Below the pieces are notes generated by a model, which was not told the DNA's origin, did not search any database, and saw only the letters and a list, made by a program, of their open reading frames with translations. The position numbers were made by a program, and so were the translations under genes. A stretch of DNA of 18,162 bases from contig CAMAQR010000065.1 of NCBI GenBank assembly GCA_945860375.1, forward strand, positions 1 to 18,162, in the 5' to 3' direction. Position 1 is the first letter of the stretch. Each line of letters starts with the position of its first letter. Shown piece after piece: positions 8,156-15,237 of this stretch. The stretch is from Pseudorhodobacter antarcticus. GTDB taxonomy: Bacteria > Pseudomonadota > Alphaproteobacteria > Rhodobacterales > Rhodobacteraceae.

Positions 8156-9259
8156 ATGAGCAACCCAATGGCAGCCACGATGCCCACCCGTAGCGCTGGC
8201 AAGGTCTCTGCCCCGGTCAGCTACCGCAGTATCGCCTATTTTTCCGCTGCCGTCGGTTTGATTACCATCGGCTTAACCTGGGTCGGCCTCAGCCATGCGC
8301 TCTCCTTCACCGCCGACAACCCGGACCTGTCACGGTGGCTGCATAGGATTGCCATCGCCGGCACCTGTCTTGCCAGCCTCTTACTGATCTTCCCGCTCCG
8401 TGCGCTCATCCACCTGCGTCAAGCCGACAGGCTCGTGGGGGCGGGCGATCTTGTCGCCGCACGATTGCCCGCCTGGACCTGCCGCCAACAAGGGTTCAGC
8501 GGGATCGGCTACGCTACAACGCTGCTGGTTCTGGTGGCAGCCTACGTTTTCCTCACCACCAATAATTTTGCGGTGCAACGCGCATTCCTAAATCCCGAAT
8601 ACATGCTCGAAAGCGCGCTAATGGTGTTGGCCGCGGCCAAGCTGAATCTCTACATCACCATAACCGCAAGCGTCATAATCCTAGTGCTGAGCCTTGCTCT
8701 GGCGCTTCTCAGAATGATTTCAGGGCCAGCGGGGCGGCCGATCCGCTGGATGGTCATCGCCTATGTCGACTTCTTCCGCGCGATCCCGACTATCATCGTG
8801 ATTTACTTGATCGGCTTCGGCCTGCCGCTGACCAAGATCGGCTTTGTAAGCGGCTGGGACGGGATGTGGTATGCGGTTCTCGCGCTGAGCCTTAGCTTCA
8901 GCGCCTATGTGACTGAACTTTTCCGCTCAGCCATCGACAGCATCCACCCCAGCCAGATCGCGGCGGCGCGTTCGCTTGGGCTGACGGCGGCGCAGGCCTA
9001 TGCCTACGTCGTGGTGCCGCAAGCGTTTCGTCGGGTGATCCCGCCGCTGCTAGGCTTTTTCGTTGCCCTGCAAAAGGACACTGCTTTAGTGTTAATTCTG
9101 GGAATTTCGGACGTGTTCGGACAAGCTAAATACTTCGCTGCGAATTTTTTTAACCTCTCTCCAGTGTCAGTCGTTGGTCTACTCTTCTTCTTCATTACCA
9201 TTCCGCAGACACGTTTTGTTGACTACCTGATCGAGCGGCAAAAGAAGGGCGCGCGCTGA
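8156..9259 (+). CDS. Polar amino-acid-type ABC importer permease with long N-terminal extension
   Basis: This is a 367-residue inner-membrane permease. The C-terminal 200-odd residues are the usual HisMQ/PAAT domain, with the EAA loop TELFRSAIDSIHPSQIAAAR at about 243-262 and the following SLGLTAAQAYAYVVVPQA. The first about 150 residues are an added region with hydrophobic segments near 26-48, 63-80 and 117-134, absent from the second cluster's 224- and 228-residue permeases. The start at 8156 is chosen because GAGAGGGA stands just upstream; the frame stays open back to 8027, but that would overlap the binding-protein gene and span the hairpin. Only one permease gene is present, so the channel is probably a homodimer. 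It ends one base before the ATPase gene. Confidence 0.9.
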   Translation: MSNPMAATMPTRSAGKVSAPVSYRSIAYFSAAVGLITIGLTWVGLSHALSFTADNPDLSRWLHRIAIAGTCLASLLLIFPLRALIHLRQADRLVGAGDLVAARLPAWTCRQQGFSGIGYATTLLVLVAAYVFLTTNNFAVQRAFLNPEYMLESALMVLAAAKLNLYITITASVIILVLSLALALLRMISGPAGRPIRWMVIAYVDFFRAIPTIIVIYLIGFGLPLTKIGFVSGWDGMWYAVLALSLSFSAYVTELFRSAIDSIHPSQIAAARSLGLTAAQAYAYVVVPQAFRRVIPPLLGFFVALQKDTALVLILGISDVFGQAKYFAANFFNLSPVSVVGLLFFFITIPQTRFVDYLIERQKKGAR

Positions 9260-9260
9260 A

Positions 9261-10001
9261 ATGTCCGAACCCTTCCTGTCCATTTCTGCGCTGCAAAAGT
9301 CCTATGGCTCCCACCAGGTCCTTAAGGGGATCGATCTCCGTGTGAACAAGCACGAGGTCGTCTGCCTCATTGGCGCCTCAGGTTCGGGAAAATCGACTTT
9401 GCTGCGCTGTGTCAACGCACTTGAGTCCATAGACAGCGGTGTGATCTCGCTGGATGGTGATCCGGTCTCGGGGATAGGTGTCGATGTAAATCGGCTGCGA
9501 CGTAAGGTTGGTATGGTGTTCCAAAGCTTCAACCTGTTTCCCCACCTCAGCGTGATCCAGAATGTCATGCTGGCACCGATAAAGGTCGGCGGCCTAAGCA
9601 AGGAAGCGGCGCATGACCGCGCCCTGAAACTCCTCTCGCGCATTGGCCTTTCGGATCGGGCTGATTACATGCCAGACCAGTTGAGTGGAGGCCAACAGCA
9701 GCGCGTCGCTATCATCCGCTGCATGGCGATGGAGCCAGAGGTTTTGCTGTTGGACGAGGTCACCTCGGCCTTAGACCCCGAACTCGTGGGCGAGGTTCTG
9801 GAGATCCTGAAAGATCTTGCTCAGGGCGGTATGACGATGCTTCTGGCGACGCATGAGATGCGCTTTGCCCGCGACGTGGCCTCAAGTGTCGTCTTCCTTC
9901 ATCAGGGCCAGTTGATAGAAAAGGGCCCGCCCGGCCAGATATTCGAAGCCCCACAAATGGAGGAAACCCGTAAATTTTTGAGGCGTACCCTTTCTGCATA
10001 G
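9261..10001 (+). CDS. Polar amino-acid-type ABC importer ATP-binding protein (ATPase 1)
   Basis: This 246-residue GlnQ/HisP-type ATPase has Walker A GASGSGKST at 38-46, Q-loop Q88, signature LSGGQQQR at 141-148, Walker B VLLLDE at 161-166 and H-loop H198. The residues after the signature read VAIIRCMAMEP, where this family normally has VAIARALAMEP; the change is unusual but does not touch catalytic positions. It closes the plus-strand operon that starts at ethD1 and drives import through the permease just upstream. It is similar to, but clearly different from, the ATPase at 15224-15961, so each importer has its own motor. Confidence 0.95.
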   Translation: MSEPFLSISALQKSYGSHQVLKGIDLRVNKHEVVCLIGASGSGKSTLLRCVNALESIDSGVISLDGDPVSGIGVDVNRLRRKVGMVFQSFNLFPHLSVIQNVMLAPIKVGGLSKEAAHDRALKLLSRIGLSDRADYMPDQLSGGQQQRVAIIRCMAMEPEVLLLDEVTSALDPELVGEVLEILKDLAQGGMTMLLATHEMRFARDVASSVVFLHQGQLIEKGPPGQIFEAPQMEETRKFLRRTLSA

Positions 10002-10146
10002 GGTGGCAGGAACACGGACATCGTCGCAACCAAATTTGATTTCAGTCAACTTGCGTTGGCTCTTTTCTTCGATAATGAAATACTGGACCTAGTCGACAAT
10101 AAAAATACTATTTGACGACTGAACTGCATAATGCTCTTTATGCTTT
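10002..10146. promoter_or_regulatory. Probable promoter region of the second cluster
   Basis: This 145 bp AT-rich gap lies between ATPase 1 and FAD2. It carries the imperfect dyad CCAAATTTGA (10030-10039) and a longer inverted repeat at 10091-10120. A weak sigma-70-like pair, TGGACC (10084-10089) and TACTAT (10106-10111) spaced by 16 bp, would place the inverted repeat over the -10 and start point. There is no clear intrinsic terminator for the upstream operon, so read-through from cluster 1 is possible. No good Shine-Dalgarno precedes the FAD2 ATG. Confidence 0.45.
10091..10120. promoter_or_regulatory. Inverted repeat, candidate operator upstream of FAD2
   Basis: AGTCGACAA (10091-10099) and TTGACGACT (10112-10120) are inverted repeats matching at 8 of 9 positions, separated by 12 AT-rich bases. 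The half-site centres are 21 bp apart (two helical turns), which fits binding by a dimeric regulator on one DNA face. It ends 26 bp before the FAD2 start. Which regulator binds, if any, is not shown by the sequence; GntR2 or GntR1 would be the local candidates. Confidence 0.5.
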
Positions 10147-11865
10147 ATGAACAACTCTGCCCTTAGCACGTATGATCTCGTCATTGTTGGCACCGGCGCT
10201 GCTGGGCTGATGGCTGCGCTGACAGCCCTCGACCGAGGAGCACGCGTCTGTATTGTTGAGGCAGATTCGTGGATTGGCGGCGCTACCGCTTTGTCAGAAG
10301 GGATGATCTGGGTACCGAATAATCCCGAGGCTCGGGCCCTGTCCGATGCACCAGCACCAGAGGAAGAAGCCGAATCAGCCTTGGCTTACCTGCGTGCCAC
10401 CGCCGGAAATTTCTTTGATAGCGCCCGGGTCGATTTATACATCGCCCAAGCACCAAAGGCGCTGGACCTTGCAAACAAGCTCGGGGGTATTCGTTTTTCC
10501 CTGAGCCGATACTCGCGCGACTACTATCCTGAAGCCAAGGGCGCAACTCTTGGCCGCCGCGCGCTGAATCCGTTGCCAGCCTCGATGCGAGACATGGATC
10601 GTGGCCTGTTCTCCAAATTGCGCCGTCCCCTCGGCACGATGATGGTTTTCAAAGGCCTTTCAATAGCATCACAAGACGCGGGCGATTATATCAACCTCGG
10701 CCGCAACCTTGCAGCTTTCGTGCGTGTCGCTGGCCATGTTCTGCGCTTTGGAGTTGACCGCCTAACTGGATGGCCGCGCGGCACAAGGCTGGGAAATGGC
10801 AATGTAATCGTGGCGCAATTGGCCGAGGCCATACGGAAAAAAGGTGGTGTAATTCTAACCCAGTGGCCAGTTGAACGGCTGTTGCGCGAAGAGGGGAAGA
10901 TTGTTGGTATCTCAGGCCAGCGCGGGCAGATTGGGGCTAAGCAAGGGGTTATCCTTGCTTCGGGGGGCTTTAATGCCAATCATGCGACCCGAAAAGCTCT
11001 TGTCGGCGACCATCATCATGTCGCTATCCCGGCGGAAAGCACCATCCGGTCGCTGGACGATTTGGTGGCGGAAACGAGTGCGTCAATAGTGCGCGATGTG
11101 TCACAGCCGGTGCTTTGGGCGCCTGCATCGGTGGTACCAACTTCGGTCAGACGGTCCGGCGCCTGGCCGCATTTTGGCGATCGCGCCAAGCCTGGGGTGA
11201 TCTGCCTTGGCCCCGATGGCAAGCGGTTCGCCAATGAGGCGCAGGTTTATCACGACTTCGTCCCCGCCATGATTTCCGCAACGGGCACTCATCCAGAGGG
11301 TGCGCATTGTTGGATCGTGACAGACCACAGAGCGCTAAGGCGCTATGGATTGGGGCCGGTTGGGCCATTTCCGGTGCGTCTTGGCCCTTATCTGCGCGCA
11401 GGTTACCTTAAGCGGGGCAGGACACCTGGTGAACTCGCAGGGGTAATTGGTCTACCGCCAACTGCGGTTCAAGATAGTGTCGCGCGGTTTAATGCCCTTG
11501 CGCTGGCTGGAAATGACCTGGATTTCGGGCGCGGCGATAGCCCCTATGATCGGGGAAATGGCGATGCCAATCATGGGCCAAATCCGACTTTAGGAGCGCT
11601 GGAGCAAGGGCCTTTCTATGCAATCCGACTAGTGCCTGGCGATATTGGCAGTTTTGTTGGACTTCGAGTCGATGCGCACGCGCGCGTTCTTGATCCAGAC
11701 GGCGCAGTGGTATCAGGACTTTGGGCGGCCGGTAGCGCCGCTGCACCGATGACAGGGGGCACATATCCGGCAGCTGGCCTGACGATTGGACAGGCCATGA
11801 CCTTTGGTTATGTGGCTGCGCTAGACGCCTGCCCCCCATCCATTCAGACGAGGGTGGCAGAATGA
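10147..11865 (+). CDS. FAD-dependent dehydrogenase, 3-ketosteroid-dehydrogenase/fumarate-reductase superfamily (FAD2)
   Basis: This 572-residue flavoprotein is a paralogue of FAD1. GTGAAG at residues 15-20 binds the FAD ADP moiety, followed by VEADSWIGGATALSEG. The substrate-side marks are Y368 after NEAQ and the TYPAAG motif with Y540 and G544, the Tyr/Gly pair that polarises the ring carbonyl in KstD enzymes. It has no signal peptide, so it acts in the cytoplasm. The likely role is a ketone-adjacent desaturation, perhaps a second ring position or a related substrate compared with FAD1. The start lacks a good ribosome-binding site; nearby ATGs at 10131 and 10140 are out of frame, so 10147 is kept. 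It overlaps the SDR C start by four bases (ATGA), tying dehydrogenase and SDR together. Confidence 0.9.
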   Translation: MNNSALSTYDLVIVGTGAAGLMAALTALDRGARVCIVEADSWIGGATALSEGMIWVPNNPEARALSDAPAPEEEAESALAYLRATAGNFFDSARVDLYIAQAPKALDLANKLGGIRFSLSRYSRDYYPEAKGATLGRRALNPLPASMRDMDRGLFSKLRRPLGTMMVFKGLSIASQDAGDYINLGRNLAAFVRVAGHVLRFGVDRLTGWPRGTRLGNGNVIVAQLAEAIRKKGGVILTQWPVERLLREEGKIVGISGQRGQIGAKQGVILASGGFNANHATRKALVGDHHHVAIPAESTIRSLDDLVAETSASIVRDVSQPVLWAPASVVPTSVRRSGAWPHFGDRAKPGVICLGPDGKRFANEAQVYHDFVPAMISATGTHPEGAHCWIVTDHRALRRYGLGPVGPFPVRLGPYLRAGYLKRGRTPGELAGVIGLPPTAVQDSVARFNALALAGNDLDFGRGDSPYDRGNGDANHGPNPTLGALEQGPFYAIRLVPGDIGSFVGLRVDAHARVLDPDGAVVSGLWAAGSAAAPMTGGTYPAAGLTIGQAMTFGYVAALDACPPSIQTRVAE

Positions 11866-12584
11866 CCTACTTGTCAGGATTTTCTGCTGATCTCTTCTCC
11901 GGAAAGCAGGTGGTCGTCACTGGCGCTGCGGGGGGCATCGGCCGCGCCATAGCGGCGGCTTTCGCGGCCTGTGGCGCCAAGTTGATCCAGATCGACCGCC
12001 TAGAATCAATTCCGCTAGAAAACAAGGGCTGGATTGGCTGTGATCTGGCCGACCGGGGAGCGTTAAAGGAAGCAGCAGCCTGCATTTTTGGGCCGATCTC
12101 TGCTCTTATCAACTGCGCAGGTGTGTTTCGCCGTATGCCAATGAGCGAAGCGGGGGCAGAGACGGAGTGGGATAGAACTCTGGCTATCAATCTGACCGCC
12201 CCTTTTCTGTTGACGCGTGCCCTCCTGCCACAACTGACGGGGGGTGCCGTCGTCAATATCACTTCGGTACGCGCCGAGACCTCTGCGGAACGCGCCTCGG
12301 CCTATACGGTGTCAAAGGGTGGGCTCGCTGCTCTTACTCTGTCTATGGCAGACGAGCTCGCCACACTTGGCATCCGCGCCAATGCAGTCGCACCCGGCGA
12401 TGTGGACACGGCGATGGGGCATACGGACCCAGATATCACAGCAAAGCTTTTTGCCCGCACTCCCCTAAAACGAATGGCACGTCCAGAAGAAGTCGCAGCG
12501 GCCTGCGTCTTTCTTGCCTCGCCTCTCGCGGCACATATTACCGGCGCAACCCTACGCGTCGATGGCGGCTTTCTTGCCGTTTGA
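11862..12584 (+). CDS. SDR-family NAD(P)-dependent oxidoreductase (SDR C)
   Basis: This is a 240-residue classical SDR with TGAAGGIG at 20-27, NCAG (instead of NNAG) at 84-87, and catalytic N110, S135, Y148 and K152, ending in VDGGFLAV. It is clearly paralogous to SDR A, with the same N-terminal lead-in and the shared APGDVDTAMG/APGEVTTRMG block after the active site. It is translationally coupled to FAD2. This supports the two enzymes acting in sequence, with the SDR making the ketone that the flavoprotein then needs. The substrate is unknown. Confidence 0.92.
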   Translation: MTYLSGFSADLFSGKQVVVTGAAGGIGRAIAAAFAACGAKLIQIDRLESIPLENKGWIGCDLADRGALKEAAACIFGPISALINCAGVFRRMPMSEAGAETEWDRTLAINLTAPFLLTRALLPQLTGGAVVNITSVRAETSAERASAYTVSKGGLAALTLSMADELATLGIRANAVAPGDVDTAMGHTDPDITAKLFARTPLKRMARPEEVAAACVFLASPLAAHITGATLRVDGGFLAV

Positions 12585-12644
12585 ATTACCAAAAGACTGC
12601 TGAGCCAACGGCGGCGAAACCCAACACAACTCATGGAGGAATGA

Positions 12645-13454
12645 ATGAACAGACGACTTTTCGGATTAGTTATCGCCGGTGCACTAGCGCTCGGTGCAAT
12701 GGCGCAGACTGCCATCGCCCGATCACTAGAAGAAATTATTGCCAGCGGGGTGCTGCGCGTTGGCACCTATGCTGACCAACCACCAATGGCCGCGCTGAAC
12801 AACGCGGGCGAGTATGAAGGCTTCGATATCGAGGTTGCCAACCACATCGCAGGGATCATGCAGGTGAAAGTGGAAATCGTATCCCTCACCACGGCACAAC
12901 GTATTCCCTTCCTGCAGTCCGGCCAGATCGATATCTCGCTGGGTGCGCTCACACGCACGCCAGAAAGGGCGCTGCTGATCGACTACACGATCCCGCTTCA
13001 TTCGGAATCTGTGTTGGTCCTGACAACCGAGAGCAACGCAATCACTACTTGGCGTGATCTGAATGATCCCTCACAAATCTTGGCTTCGGGGCGCGGCTAC
13101 TGGACGACCGACATGGTCAAGGCTGAACTTCCAAACGCCAAGCAGGATCTTTATGACGCACCGGCCGATCAGGTTCGCGCTGTAGCGCAGGGCCGTGCCA
13201 CTGCCATCGTGGACATTATCGACACTATGATGGCCTTCACAACACAGTATCCAGATGTGAAGTGGAAAGTAATTGAGTCTGAGATCTATTCTGCCTGGTG
13301 CGCCATCGGCGTTCCACGTGGAGAAGAAGGCCTGAAGAACTTCCTGAATGTCGTGATCTACGACATGCATAAATCAGGGAAGACACAGGAATATTGGGCT
13401 AAATGGTACGGCGCGCCAAACCCCAAGCCTGTTCCTCTCGATCCGGTATTCTGA
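12645..13454 (+). CDS. Periplasmic substrate-binding protein of a second polar amino-acid-type ABC importer (SBP2)
   Basis: This 269-residue SBP_bac_3 protein has signal peptide MNRRLFGLVIAGALALGAMA and likely cleavage near A25. The mature start (LEEIIASGVLRVGTYADQPP) and the GEYEGFDIEVANHIA block are textbook for the family. R108 in RTPERALLIDY matches the carboxylate-binding arginine of HisJ-type proteins, and D190 or D193 in the AIVDIID stretch could contact an amino group. It begins after a strong GGAGG site at 12633-12637. It is only distantly similar to SBP1, so the two importers may take different ligands. It is followed by a perfect 10 bp hairpin before the permease genes. Confidence 0.93.
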   Translation: MNRRLFGLVIAGALALGAMAQTAIARSLEEIIASGVLRVGTYADQPPMAALNNAGEYEGFDIEVANHIAGIMQVKVEIVSLTTAQRIPFLQSGQIDISLGALTRTPERALLIDYTIPLHSESVLVLTTESNAITTWRDLNDPSQILASGRGYWTTDMVKAELPNAKQDLYDAPADQVRAVAQGRATAIVDIIDTMMAFTTQYPDVKWKVIESEIYSAWCAIGVPRGEEGLKNFLNVVIYDMHKSGKTQEYWAKWYGAPNPKPVPLDPVF

Positions 13455-13466
13455 AGACAACCAACT

Positions 13467-13490
13467 CCGGGCACGCTAGGGCGTGCCCGG
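13467..13490 (+). other. Intercistronic RNA hairpin between SBP2 and permease genes
   Basis: CCGGGCACGC (13467-13476) and GCGTGCCCGG (13481-13490) form a perfect 10 bp stem with a 4-base TAGG loop. It lacks a downstream T-run, so it is probably an mRNA-stabilising or partly attenuating hairpin that favours binding-protein output over permease. It sits in the same place as the hairpin after SBP1 but has a different sequence. Confidence 0.8.
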
Positions 13491-13514
13491 CACCACCTAG
13501 AGGATACTGCGGTC

Positions 13515-14189
13515 ATGAACTACAGCCTGCAATTCAGCCAAATCTCTGCGGATGTGCCCTACATCCTTTCAGGGGCTTGGCCGACGCTGTGGATCACTTT
13601 TGTAACCTTCTTTGTCGCGGCGACCCTCGGGCTGTTTATAGCCATGGCGCGGCTGAAGGGGGGGCCGCTAGCATCGGGCCTTGCTAGCCTTTGGGTGACA
13701 ATGACCACAAACTCTCCCTTGTTCGTGGTGCTTTTTTTCCTGTTTAACGGCTTGCCAAACTGGGGGATACTTTTGTCGCCGATCGCAGCAACGCTTACCG
13801 CCTTTATTGCCATTTCGTCCGGATATCTTGCGGAAATACAACGTGGCGGCATCCAATCTGTCCGCCAAGCCGAGCTTGACGCCGCCGAGACACTGGGGAT
13901 GAGCCGCCTACAAACCCTGCGCTTTGTCATCGCGCCGCATGTCATTAAGACGACCTATCCGGCGTTGTCCAACTTCTTCATTTTCACCATGCTTGGCACA
14001 TCAATGGCTTCGCTAGTGGGGGTCAATGAACTCACTGGCCGTGCCATTGAAGTCTCCTCACGCAACTTCCGGTCGATTGAGGTTTTCAGCCTGGTTGCGG
14101 TTACATATGTGGCCCTATCGTTCGTCGCCAGTCTAGCACTCGCCCTTGTCGGTCAAGCCCTTTTTCGGGTGAAGGCGCGGGTAATCTGA
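13515..14189 (+). CDS. Polar amino-acid-type ABC importer permease, subunit 1
   Basis: This 224-residue inner-membrane protein is of the HisMQ/PAAT type, with about five hydrophobic segments. The EAA loop spans about residues 104-145 (YLAEIQRGGIQSVRQAELDA, then AETLGMSRLQTLRFVIAP). The opening (ADVPYILSGAWPTLWITFV) is the usual first helix of this family. It should form a heterodimeric channel with the next gene, whose ATG overlaps its stop by one base. The start lies 60 bp after SBP2, beyond the hairpin. Confidence 0.92.
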   Translation: MNYSLQFSQISADVPYILSGAWPTLWITFVTFFVAATLGLFIAMARLKGGPLASGLASLWVTMTTNSPLFVVLFFLFNGLPNWGILLSPIAATLTAFIAISSGYLAEIQRGGIQSVRQAELDAAETLGMSRLQTLRFVIAPHVIKTTYPALSNFFIFTMLGTSMASLVGVNELTGRAIEVSSRNFRSIEVFSLVAVTYVALSFVASLALALVGQALFRVKARVI

Positions 14190-14875
14190 TGGTCGAACAT
14201 CTGTCCGCCCTATTCACCTTTGGGAACATGCAATTCCTGCTGCGCGGTGTCATTATGACACTGCTTTTGACGGTAGTCGGTTGTACGGTCGGCTTGATTG
14301 GCGGATTTCTTCTGGCGTATACCCGCACCAGCAAGGGGACTATGGCGGCTCCATTGCGCTGGGGCGCCACCGTCTTTGTCGAAATCTTCCGCCGCATTCC
14401 GTTTTTGGTCACCCTGTTTTTGGTGCTTTACACGGCCCAGATGGTCGTGCCGCGGGCGCCGTTGTTCTGGGTAGCCGTGCTCTCGATCTGTCTGCTCTGC
14501 TCAGCCTACATGGCCGAAATCGTCCGGTCAGGAATGGAAAGCGTGCCAGCACCCCAGATAGAAGCAGCCGAAGTAATGAACTTCGCGCGCTGGCGCATTA
14601 CTTGGATGATAGTTCTGCCACAGGCATGGAAGGTGATCCTGCCCTCAGCGGTTTCTTATATGGTGATGTTCGTCAAGGATACAGCCTTGGCCAGTCAGGC
14701 GGGCGTATTCGAACTGATGTTTGCGGGCAAGGCACTCGCAAACCGAGGGCTGGACCCATTTCTAGTCTTCGCCACCGTATTATTCGCCTATTTTGCAATT
14801 TCGTGGCCACTCGCCCGCTTTGGCAGATGGCTAGAGACGCGGTTGGCACGTCGAACCCATGAAGGTGACAGATGA
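14189..14875 (+). CDS. Polar amino-acid-type ABC importer permease, subunit 2
   Basis: This 228-residue partner permease has the helix-1 signature MQFLLRGVIMTLLLTVVG, the FVEIFRRIPFLVTLFLV segment (the common F.RG.P equivalent) and an EAA loop at about 107-147 (YMAEIVRSGMESVPAPQIEA, then AEVMNFARWRITWMIVLPQA). It overlaps the upstream permease (TGATG) and the downstream EthD gene (ATGA), so all three are translationally coupled. With SBP2 and ATPase 2 it completes the second importer. Confidence 0.92.
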   Translation: MVEHLSALFTFGNMQFLLRGVIMTLLLTVVGCTVGLIGGFLLAYTRTSKGTMAAPLRWGATVFVEIFRRIPFLVTLFLVLYTAQMVVPRAPLFWVAVLSICLLCSAYMAEIVRSGMESVPAPQIEAAEVMNFARWRITWMIVLPQAWKVILPSAVSYMVMFVKDTALASQAGVFELMFAGKALANRGLDPFLVFATVLFAYFAISWPLARFGRWLETRLARRTHEGDR

Positions 14876-15237
14876 TGATCAAGGTGATGTGGTTTCTCAA
14901 ACGTGCCCCGCATCTGAGCCTGGCCGAATTCGCCGACTGGTGGCTGAACCGCCATGCCAAAGACATCGCAGCCGATCAGGCCCCCTATCTGAAACGCTAT
15001 GTGATCGACGTTCGGATAGAAGATGAAAGTGGGCTAGCAGGAAAACCTGCAGCCGAGCCGGAGTGGGACGGCATCGCCGAACAGTGGTTCGCAAGCGAGG
15101 CAGATTACAACGCCGTCTATAACCGCACCGAGCGTCCGACCCGGGCGGATACCCTAGCCCACACCTCAGCCTTCCAGAGAATGGTGGTACGAGAATACGC
15201 ACAAGACCTGAAAGGAGAAATCGATGGCGCATCTTGA
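14872..15237 (+). CDS. EthD-domain (dimeric alpha-beta barrel) small protein (EthD2)
   Basis: This 121-residue paralogue of EthD1 shows the same marks at the same places: VMWFLKRAPHLSLAEFADWW at about 5-24 (EthD1 has WW and a near HH/RH), WDGIAEQWF at 65-73, and RADTLAHTSAFQRMVV near the C-terminus against RADVLAHVSRFQRIIV in EthD1. It lies inside the transporter operon: its start overlaps the permease stop by four bases and its end overlaps the ATPase start by 14 bases. A second ATG three bases on (14875) could also serve as start. It is likely a cytoplasmic enzyme or binding protein acting on the imported compound or a product of it. The reaction is not determinable. Confidence 0.85.
   Translation: MMIKVMWFLKRAPHLSLAEFADWWLNRHAKDIAADQAPYLKRYVIDVRIEDESGLAGKPAAEPEWDGIAEQWFASEADYNAVYNRTERPTRADTLAHTSAFQRMVVREYAQDLKGEIDGAS

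Noticed and set aside
5457..11865. Annotation of the flavoproteins as true 3-ketosteroid dehydrogenases
   Set aside because: The catalytic Tyr/Gly pattern fits the superfamily, but no steroid uptake or degradation genes are present and the importers are for small polar solutes.
14281..14862. Plus-strand open frame of 193 codons inside the second permease gene
   Set aside because: It is out of frame with a permease carrying an intact EAA loop and its translation shows no membrane or family pattern.
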